Below the pieces are notes generated by a model. That model worked only from the letters and a program-made list of their open reading frames with translations. It was not told where the DNA came from and did no database searches. A stretch of DNA of 8,223 bases from Pelagilacustribacter hypolimneticus (GTDB taxonomy: Bacteria; Pseudomonadota; Alphaproteobacteria; Pelagibacterales; Pelagibacteraceae), in contig CBDDXH010000050.1 of the NCBI GenBank assembly GCA_965235125.1, positions 1 through 8,223 on the forward strand, written 5' to 3'. Shown piece by piece: positions 1 to 5,111 of the stretch. The stretch's first letter is position 1; every line of letters begins with the position of its first letter. A program made the position numbers and the translations under genes.

Positions 1-1
1 A

Positions 2-274
2 TTTCTCAAAGAAAAAATACCTTTTGTCGTAGCTGGGGGTGTTGCTGCTAATTTATCAATTCGAGAAAACTTAACAAAAGTTTGTGAACAGATGAATTTT
101 ATTCCTGTGTTTCCTAATCTAAAATTCTGTGGCGATAATGCTGCAATGATTGCCTGGGCTGGAATTAAAAGATACAAAAAAAAACTAATTAATAATTTAG
201 ATTTCGTTGCTAAATCAAGATGGCCTTTAGATCCCTCAGCTAAATATTTAAAAGGACCAGGACTAAAGTTATAA
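2..274 (+). CDS. tsaD: tRNA N6-threonylcarbamoyladenosine transferase TsaD, C-terminal part (5' end outside window)
   Basis: Reading from base 2 gives about 90 residues that end at a TAA. They carry the family's C-terminal signatures: VVAGGVAAN, then SIRENL, then CGDNAAMIAWAG. The Asp of the GDN motif is the metal-binding aspartate of the ASKHA fold in this family. The end contains RWPLDP, a tail motif I associate with alphaproteobacterial TsaD. TsaD works in the cytoplasm with TsaB and TsaE to transfer threonylcarbamoyl from TC-AMP to A37 of tRNAs that read ANN codons. Most of the protein, including the N-terminal HxxxH metal site, lies upstream of the window, so its integrity cannot be judged. 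The gene ends 17 bases before the end of a converging glycosyltransferase gene, with no obvious terminator between them. Confidence 0.95.
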   Translation, partial: FLKEKIPFVVAGGVAANLSIRENLTKVCEQMNFIPVFPNLKFCGDNAAMIAWAGIKRYKKKLINNLDFVAKSRWPLDPSAKYLKGPGLKL

Positions 275-291
275 AATAGCAGAATTAAAAA

Positions 292-1167
292 TTATTTAAT
301 ACTAGGTCTATAAGAAGATGCCTTTAAAAAATAAGCATTTAAAAGTCCTAATAGCTCATGTTTGTGAAGTTGAAATTTTAGATTATCTTTTTTAATTTTA
401 TAATAAATACAAAGTTTAATTGCTTTTATAAAATTTGGTAAGGTTCTTGAAAAAGCTATTAAATAATTATAGTGCTTTTTATGAAAATAAAATTTTGACC
501 AGCAGTAATGCCAACTACGTGATTTAAGTACTTCATTTTGATAATTTAGATCAGAAGATTTTGTACCAAGGTGATGATGCTTTAAATTTTCAATGATATA
601 AATTTTTTCATTATTTTTTCTTAGTCTAAAACATAAATCGGTATTCTCAAAATAAAGAAAAATATTTTCATCGTAAAGCTCTTCCTGGGCAAAATTTTTT
701 TTATTTATTACCATCATAGCACCATCAATTTCATCTACTTCTCTAAGAAAGTTATTTAGTACTCTTTTAGTTTTAAGTTTGTTTATATTGTCTTTGGTTA
801 TAAAATAATTTTTATAAATTTTTTCATCAAAATATATTGGAGATAAAATACAAAAATCATTAAAAACATTTAAGATATTAGAAATTTCTAAAAAGCATTC
901 TTTTTCAAAAGAAACATCGGGTGTCAATATCATTACATAGTTATATTTTGATTTTTTAATACCAAGATTTAAAGCTTTTCCATATCCTAGATTTTTTTCA
1001 GGAACGATAACTTGAACATTGCTATATTGTTTTTCTAATTTTATTTTTAAATTGCTATCTAAAGAATTTTCAATAACAATTATTTCATTCTCTTTTGGTA
1101 TATTTTCTATAAGCTTGTCTAATAAATTAAAACTTTTAAAAGATACAATTACTATACTAATATTCAT
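292..1167 (-). CDS. Family 2 glycosyltransferase, rhamnosyltransferase-like
   Basis: This 291-residue protein has the GT-A layout of WbbL-type family 2 glycosyltransferases. The opening strand is ISIVIVSFKS (residues 3-12). NLGYGKALNLGI (59-70) is the usual nucleotide-sugar contact segment. TPDV (82-85) sits where the metal-binding DxD-like motif falls. DGAMMVI (148-154) is followed by LYFENTDLCFRL (171-182), the acidic acceptor/catalytic region, and then HHHLGTKSS (197-205). No transmembrane helix is obvious, but the basic, aromatic C-terminal part (about 219-260) could lie against the membrane. The family transfers sugars from nucleotide donors into lipopolysaccharide, O-antigen or other surface glycans; the donor cannot be read from sequence. 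It follows zur on the same strand after 84 bases, with a weak hairpin between, so it probably has its own promoter. Its DNA is among the most AT-rich in the window. The ATG at 1167 is chosen because the first beta strand begins at once. Confidence 0.88.
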   Translation of the reverse strand: MNISIVIVSFKSFNLLDKLIENIPKENEIIVIENSLDSNLKIKLEKQYSNVQVIVPEKNLGYGKALNLGIKKSKYNYVMILTPDVSFEKECFLEISNILNVFNDFCILSPIYFDEKIYKNYFITKDNINKLKTKRVLNNFLREVDEIDGAMMVINKKNFAQEELYDENIFLYFENTDLCFRLRKNNEKIYIIENLKHHHLGTKSSDLNYQNEVLKSRSWHYCWSKFYFHKKHYNYLIAFSRTLPNFIKAIKLCIYYKIKKDNLKFQLHKHELLGLLNAYFLKASSYRPSIK

Positions 1168-1216
1168 TTTTTATTTTTTTCTGTGTTTAAAAATATCATA
1201 AAAAATATTATTTTAG

Positions 1217-1243
1217 AAAAAAGTATTTTAAAATTTTCTACTT
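1217..1243 (-). terminator. Possible weak terminator after zur
   Basis: On the minus strand, just after the zur stop, AAGTA (1243-1239) can pair with TACTT (1225-1221) across a 13-base loop. A run of six T (1222-1217) overlaps the end of the stem. The stem is only 5 bp with one G-C pair, so this is a weak candidate that could be chance in such AT-rich DNA. If real, it would separate the zinc operon from the glycosyltransferase gene. Confidence 0.25.
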
Positions 1244-1251
1244 AAATTTTT

Positions 1252-1650
1252 TTAAATTTTACAATTTTTACACAAACCAAAAAATTCCAAGTTATATTTG
1301 TTCACTTTCATTTCGTTATTGCCTTTAAAACTTGATAAATATTTAGTTAACTTAGAGTCATTAACCTCCGATATATCCTCACAAGTTTCACAAATATAAA
1401 AAGCGCTTGCTTTTGAAATTTTACAATTATTATTTTTACAAGCAACGAAAGCGTTTTTACTTTCAATTTTATGTATTTTGCCTATTTCCATTAACTTATT
1501 TAAGGCTCTATAAACTTGTAAGGGAGCTTTAATACCTTTTTTTTGAACATTGGATAATATCGAATAGGCTTTAAGAGGTTCATTTGCTTTTTCAATTAAT
1601 GCAAGAACTACTTGTTGATTTTTTGATAAAAGTTCGTTTTTTTGTTTCAT
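1252..1650 (-). CDS. zur: Zinc uptake regulator Zur (Fur family)
   Basis: The 132-residue protein has the Fur/Zur layout: a winged-helix N-terminal half with APLQVYRALNKL (42-53) as recognition-helix region, then KIHKIESKNAFVAC (58-71), then a dimerisation half with CETC (87-90) and CKNC (127-130), the four-Cys structural zinc site. Zur represses zinc-uptake genes when zinc is bound. By hand alignment with E. coli Zur, the sensor ligands H77, C88 and E111 correspond to H60, C71 and E95. The E. coli H96 position is Lys or Ser here, and there is an extra Cys at 76; H60 is the protein's only histidine. Its place as third gene after znuC and znuB (15-base gap), behind a promoter region with a Zur-box palindrome, identifies it as Zur rather than Fur and implies autoregulation. 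Confidence 0.93.
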   Translation of the reverse strand: MKQKNELLSKNQQVVLALIEKANEPLKAYSILSNVQKKGIKAPLQVYRALNKLMEIGKIHKIESKNAFVACKNNNCKISKASAFYICETCEDISEVNDSKLTKYLSSFKGNNEMKVNKYNLEFFGLCKNCKI

Positions 1651-1665
1651 ACTTTATTTGCTAGT

Positions 1666-2457
1666 CTATAAATTTTTTTTAGTCATTGTTAGAGATAAAA
1701 TAAATAATATTAAAGCCACCGAAATAATTGAAGGGCCTGAGGGAGAGTTTATTTCAAGAGAAACAAACAAACCGATTAACACAGACAAAAGTCCACCGAT
1801 AACTGAAAAAAAGACCATTTGCATTGGACTGTTGGATAAATTTCTAGCCATGGCTGCTGGCACAATTAACATCCCCGTTATTAATAAAAGTCCAACCATC
1901 TTGATAGAAATTGCAATGATCGCTGCCATTAATATTGTAAATATCGCGTTGGCTTTTTCAGGGTTCATGCCTTCGGCTGCAGCTAAATCATAATTAATGG
2001 TGGAGGCAAACAATGATTTCCATATTAGTTTTAAAATTAAAATGATCGCTAAACCACCGACCCATATGACTATTAAGTCAACTTTAGTTACTGAAAGTAT
2101 ATCGCCAAACAATAAACCCATAATATCAAATCTTATAAAAGATAAAAAACCCAAGACCACTAAGCCAAGTGCTAAAGATGAGTGAGCTAATAAACCTAAA
2201 AGTGCATCTCCTGCTAAATTAGTAGTTTTTTGAAGTCTTAATAATATTAAGGCGACAATGGATGAAACTATAAACACAGCAAGAGAAATATTCATGTCAA
2301 TGGCTAGAGAAATCGTCACTCCCAGTAAAGCGGCATGGGCTAAGGTATCACCAAAAAAAGATAAGCGTCGCCAAATGACAAAACAACCCAGCGGACCTGT
2401 GACTAAGGCAACTCCTAAACCTGCAATCAATGCTCTAAAAAAAAAATCGTCTAACAT
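1666..2457 (-). CDS. znuB: Zinc ABC transporter permease ZnuB
   Basis: This 263-residue, strongly hydrophobic protein is an ABC-3 (ZnuB/TroC/MntB) family inner-membrane permease with about seven to eight membrane helices. Recognisable parts are GPLGCFVIWRRLSFFGDTLAH (21-41), usual for the family's first loop and second helix; LAAAEGMNP (158-166), the cytoplasmic loop expected to contact the ATPase; LLITGMLIVPAA (191-202); and SGPSI (240-244) near the end. The length is typical. Two ZnuB chains would form the channel that takes zinc from ZnuA into the cytoplasm using ATP hydrolysis by ZnuC. The start lies one base after the znuC stop, so translation is probably coupled. Zinc rather than manganese is inferred from the zur gene downstream and the His-rich ZnuA across the divergent promoter. 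Confidence 0.95.
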   Translation of the reverse strand: MLDDFFFRALIAGLGVALVTGPLGCFVIWRRLSFFGDTLAHAALLGVTISLAIDMNISLAVFIVSSIVALILLRLQKTTNLAGDALLGLLAHSSLALGLVVLGFLSFIRFDIMGLLFGDILSVTKVDLIVIWVGGLAIILILKLIWKSLFASTINYDLAAAEGMNPEKANAIFTILMAAIIAISIKMVGLLLITGMLIVPAAMARNLSNSPMQMVFFSVIGGLLSVLIGLFVSLEINSPSGPSIISVALILFILSLTMTKKNL

Positions 2458-2458
2458 T

Positions 2459-3214
2459 TTAGTTTATTTTTTCTTTAATGCTTCCATCCGTTGAATGATC
2501 ATGATCATGATTATGTTTATAAAGAGATAAAATTTGAGATGCATGGTCCCCAAATAATTTTTGATACTCTTTATCTTGAGCTACATTAACCGGCGTACCT
2601 GAACAACAAACGTGCCCATTGAGGCAGATTACAAAGTCAGTTGAGGACATAACCATATGCAAATCATGAGAAATTAATAAAATTCCACATCCCAGTGTTA
2701 CAGATATTTTTTTAATTAATTCATATAAAGCTGCTTCCCCTGTAAAATCCACGCCTTGAACTGGCTCATCTAACACTAAAAGATCTGGTTTTTTTGCAAT
2801 AGCTCTTGCAAGTAGCACCCTTTGCAATTCTCCTCCTGATAATTTGCTCAAACTATTATTTTTTAAGTGTTCAGCTCCAGTTAATTTTAAAGCTTCCTCT
2901 ATTTCATTGTTTTCTAATTGTTGCGTTAACACCATAAAATCAACAACTCGAACAGGCAAAGACCAGTCTATTGAAATTTTTTGAGGCACATAGGAAATTT
3001 TTTTAGTAAATCTTTCAACACTACCGTGAATATCTTTATAAATTCCTAATGCAATTTTAGCAGTGGTTGTTTTGCCTGATCCATTAGGACCTATAAGCGT
3101 AACGATATTACCTTTGTATATTTCAAAGCTAACATCTTTAACTAACCATTTATTATTTTTAAAAATTCCGGCATTTTTTATTTTTACAAGAATTTCTTTT
3201 TTTTTAGGATCCAT
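2459..3214 (-). CDS. znuC: Zinc ABC transporter ATP-binding protein ZnuC
   Basis: This 251-residue ABC ATPase has every core motif: Walker A GPNGSGKTT (42-50), Q-loop Gln78 in YVPQK, signature LSGGE (125-129), Walker B LLVLDEP (145-151) and the switch histidine in SHD (His183). The segment SYVPQKISIDWSLPV (74-88) is the ZnuC/MntA-type form of the Q-loop region. The C-terminal tail carries HNHDHDH (234-240), a possible cytoplasmic zinc-binding patch of the kind seen in other ZnuC proteins. It energises the ZnuB permease. It is the first gene of the leftward znuC-znuB-zur operon, transcribed from the divergent region shared with znuA. The start at 3214 gives MDPKKKEI, close to the usual N-terminal length; codons 4-6 form a run of nine A. 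No clear Shine-Dalgarno sequence precedes it. Confidence 0.96.
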   Translation of the reverse strand: MDPKKKEILVKIKNAGIFKNNKWLVKDVSFEIYKGNIVTLIGPNGSGKTTTAKIALGIYKDIHGSVERFTKKISYVPQKISIDWSLPVRVVDFMVLTQQLENNEIEEALKLTGAEHLKNNSLSKLSGGELQRVLLARAIAKKPDLLVLDEPVQGVDFTGEAALYELIKKISVTLGCGILLISHDLHMVMSSTDFVICLNGHVCCSGTPVNVAQDKEYQKLFGDHASQILSLYKHNHDHDHSTDGSIKEKIN

Positions 3215-3228
3215 ATTTAAATTTATAG

Positions 3229-3256
3229 TTGACTTATATTATTTAACATTTATAAG
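3229..3256 (+). promoter_or_regulatory. Predicted sigma-70-like promoter of znuA
   Basis: TTGACT (3229-3234) matches the -35 consensus at 5 of 6 positions. TATAAG (3251-3256) matches the -10 consensus at 5 of 6, with a 16-base spacer. Transcription would start near 3263, inside the Zur operator palindrome at 3258-3272 and about 33 bases before the znuA ATG. Repressor binding there would block initiation directly. The prediction is by eye in AT-rich DNA, but the spacing and position are good. Confidence 0.6.
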
Positions 3257-3257
3257 A

Positions 3258-3272
3258 TGTTATATTATAACA
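3258..3272. promoter_or_regulatory. Zur operator (Zur box) between znuA and znuC
   Basis: TGTTATATTATAACA is a perfect 7-1-7 palindrome and matches the known Zur-box core TGTTATAnTATAACA at every fixed position. It lies in the 81-base divergent gap between znuC and znuA, directly after the predicted znuA -10 box. On the minus strand its centre reads TATAAT (3269-3264), which could be the -10 of the znuC promoter, although I see no good -35 for it. One site could thus control both arms. Zur binding is inferred from the match and the neighbouring genes. Confidence 0.85.
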
Positions 3273-3295
3273 ATTAACAATCTCTAATAAAAATT

Positions 3296-4291
3296 ATGCA
3301 AATTTTAAAAAAATTAAGTCTACTTATCTCTTTTATTACAGTTTTTTCATTTATGACTACTGCTCAAGCTGAAATTAAAGTGGCCACTTCTATAAAACCC
3401 GTTCATTCATTGGTTAGTCTTGTTATGGATGGGGTTGGCAAACCTGGCCTCATTGTAATCGGAAATGACTCCCCTCATACGTTTCAGTTTAAACCAGCGA
3501 ATGCAAAAATGATACAGGATGCAGATATAATTTTTTGGATAGGTAAAGATTTAGAAACTTTTTTAGAAAAACCTCTTAAAACAATTGGTCAAAAAGCTAA
3601 AATAACTGCTTTTTTAGAAAGCAAGGAAATTAAAAAGTTAAAATATAGAGAAAATAATATTTTTGAAGATGAAGAGCATGATGACCATGATGATCACGGT
3701 AAAAAAAAAGACGCTCACGGACATGACGATCACGGTAAGAAAAAAGATGCTCATAGTAAAAAGGATGAGCATGACTCTGATGGACATGGAGAATTTGATG
3801 CTCATATTTGGACAGATCCAGCAAATGCAAAAATAATGGTTGAGATAATTACAAAACAATTATCGGAGTTAGACAGTAAAAATAAATCTATTTATGAAAG
3901 TAATGGAAGAAAAACTTTAGCTGAATTAGACGCTTTGATGAAGGATATTAGTAAAGACACGAATAAAAAAGCAAGTTTTATTGTATTTCATGATGCTTAC
4001 CAATATTTTGAAAAAAGATTTGAAGTTAAAACTGCGGGCGCATTATCTATTAACCCTGAAGTTTTGCCAGGAGCAAAGCAATTAGCAAGTATAAGAGAGG
4101 AAATCAAAACAAAAAAAGTTAATTGTATTTTTTCAGAACCACAATTTAATCCTGGGATCTCAAAGGCAATAGCTCAAGATACAGGAATTAAAACTTTTGT
4201 GATGGACCCATTGGGCGCAAATTTAAATGATGGAAAAGAGTTATATTTCAAACTTATTAGAAATATTTCAGCTTTAATAAACAACTGTTAG
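3296..4291 (+). CDS. znuA: Periplasmic zinc-binding protein ZnuA
   Basis: This 331-residue cluster A-I (TroA/ZnuA) solute-binding protein delivers zinc to ZnuBC in the periplasm. A Sec signal peptide (KK, a hydrophobic stretch, cleavage likely after AQA at 23-25) comes first. Predicted zinc ligands are His61 (SPHTFQ), His170 (DAHIWTDP) and His232 (FHDAYQYFE); Asp304 lies in MDPLGA. Between the first two ligands is a charged His-rich loop (about 124-166) with a 12-residue tandem repeat; such loops mark zinc rather than manganese proteins and may hold or pass on zinc. Cys277 and Cys331 are 54 residues apart, as I recall for the C-terminal disulfide of E. coli ZnuA, so a disulfide is likely. The gene lies 81 bases from the divergent znuC behind a Zur box. 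No Shine-Dalgarno sequence is seen before the ATG; this start gives a normal signal peptide. Confidence 0.96.
   Translation: MQILKKLSLLISFITVFSFMTTAQAEIKVATSIKPVHSLVSLVMDGVGKPGLIVIGNDSPHTFQFKPANAKMIQDADIIFWIGKDLETFLEKPLKTIGQKAKITAFLESKEIKKLKYRENNIFEDEEHDDHDDHGKKKDAHGHDDHGKKKDAHSKKDEHDSDGHGEFDAHIWTDPANAKIMVEIITKQLSELDSKNKSIYESNGRKTLAELDALMKDISKDTNKKASFIVFHDAYQYFEKRFEVKTAGALSINPEVLPGAKQLASIREEIKTKKVNCIFSEPQFNPGISKAIAQDTGIKTFVMDPLGANLNDGKELYFKLIRNISALINNC
3686..3757 (+). repeat. 36-base tandem duplication in the znuA His-rich loop
   Basis: Two adjacent in-frame 36-base units (3686-3721 and 3722-3757) both encode HDDHGKKKDAH followed by Gly or Ser (residues 131-142 and 143-154). The first eleven codons differ only synonymously, at four codons. 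A looser third segment, KKDEHDSDGHG, follows. The first unit contains a run of nine A (3701-3709). Confidence 0.9.
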
Positions 4292-4317
4292 TTCTTAAAC
4301 GACAAACCTATATATTT

Positions 4318-4342
4318 AAAATTTAAAATTCTTAAATTTTTT
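4318..4342 (+). terminator. Possible AT-only terminator after znuA
   Basis: Bases 4318-4326 can pair with 4332-4340 (9 bp, all A-T) around the loop AATTC, and a short T run continues to 4342. It lies 27 bases past the znuA stop, where a terminator would be expected. With no G-C pairs the stem is weak and may be chance. The rest of the 166-base gap (4292-4457) is AT-rich and holds no convincing gene. Confidence 0.3.
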
Positions 4343-4448
4343 ATAGATTTTAAAATTTTTTCAGTGCAAAATGCTCGTTTTATTATATATATCATTGCAT
4401 TTAAAAATAAAATTTATGTATTTTAAAAAAAATTTGTAACATAAATAT

Positions 4449-4463
4449 TGCTATAATATGAAA
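4449..4463. promoter_or_regulatory. Zur-box-like imperfect palindrome over the start of the exported two-gene cassette
   Basis: TGCTATAATATGAAA matches the Zur-box core TGTTATAATATAACA at 12 of 15 positions and spans the ATG at 4458. It includes TATAAT directly before the ATG. Such a match can occur by chance in DNA this AT-rich, so this is only a candidate operator. If real, it would link the unknown operon to zinc supply. Confidence 0.2.
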
Positions 4464-5111
4464 ATTTTAAATATTTTGACAATCTACTTTTTTTTGTCGT
4501 CCATAGGATTTGCTAACGAAAAATTGATTAAAACAATTGATTTAAAAATCCAAGAACTTGGTAAATATTCAGAAATAAAAAGCTATCCAATTGGCTTTTT
4601 TAACTTAGTTGCAAAACACTGCGAGGAAAAGAAAGATTTTACATGCATTGCAAGTGATGTGCCAGGGAAGATGTCACTGATGTTTAATCAAACTGAAAAA
4701 TATAACCAACGCAATCCAGAGGATCAATTATATGCTATGGCCCTATTTGAGGTTTTTTACTTAAGCAACTTGGAGAAGAATAAGATTTTTTTAAGTAAAT
4801 TTAAATCAGATTGGCCTAGGAAAAAAAACAGGTTTGGAAAAGACGTCGCTAGCTTGATCAAACTCAATGAAACGCGAAAGAAGATGAGAGAGGCCGTTGG
4901 TCTAAGTTTGTCTAACAGCCCGGAGGAAGCAATGAATGCTTATTGGTCTCTTGGAACTTTCTTGTCAAAAGGGAGCACAAAGGAACAAAAAGTTTCAAAG
5001 GAATACAAAGAAAGAAAAAAACTACTAGCTTCATATAACGCACCCATCTTAAAACTTAAGTCGGCTATTCAAAATAAAGAGTTGGAAGAAATTTACGAAT
5101 ACTTAAAATGA
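4458..5111 (+). CDS. Exported protein of unknown function, first gene of a two-gene cassette
   Basis: I do not recognise this 217-residue protein. Residues 1-19 form a short signal peptide: Lys2, a hydrophobic core NILTIYFFLSSIGF, and probable cleavage near FAN|EK. The mature part is basic, soluble-looking and mostly helical, with no membrane segment. Features visible are a Cys pair (Cys55 in KHCEEKK and Cys63 in FTCIAS) that could form a disulfide, a central YAMALFEVFYLSNLEKN helix (92-108), the segment SPEEAMNAYWSLGTFL (154-169) and a charged C-terminal helix. The ATG at 4458 is chosen because it alone leaves a complete signal peptide; the next in-frame ATG is at residue 72. No Shine-Dalgarno sequence is visible, and TATAAT abuts the ATG. 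Its stop overlaps the next start (ATGA), so the two products are probably co-translated and may act together outside the cytoplasm. Its G+C is higher than that of the zinc genes in the line counted. Confidence 0.8.
   Translation: MKILNILTIYFFLSSIGFANEKLIKTIDLKIQELGKYSEIKSYPIGFFNLVAKHCEEKKDFTCIASDVPGKMSLMFNQTEKYNQRNPEDQLYAMALFEVFYLSNLEKNKIFLSKFKSDWPRKKNRFGKDVASLIKLNETRKKMREAVGLSLSNSPEEAMNAYWSLGTFLSKGSTKEQKVSKEYKERKKLLASYNAPILKLKSAIQNKELEEIYEYLK

Noticed and set aside
529..600. Possible decay or frameshift in the glycosyltransferase gene
   Set aside because: The minus-strand frame is uninterrupted for 291 codons and all expected family motifs are in order.
1658..2494. Open frames on the plus strand across znuB and its junction with znuC
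   Set aside because: They lie antisense to a clear ABC permease, have no family motifs and arise from the codon pattern of the real gene.
3686..3757. Direct 36-base repeats resembling a CRISPR unit
   Set aside because: The units are adjacent with no spacers, in frame, and encode a ZnuA His-rich loop.
3630..3859. Histidine-rich open frames on the minus strand inside znuA
   Set aside because: Their His/Tyr composition mirrors the repeated His-rich codons of znuA read backwards; no independent signals were seen.
4452..4457. TATAAT as the -10 box of the exported cassette
   Set aside because: It abuts the ATG, so transcription would start inside the signal-peptide codons, and no -35 lies at the right distance (TTGTAA is only 12 bases away).
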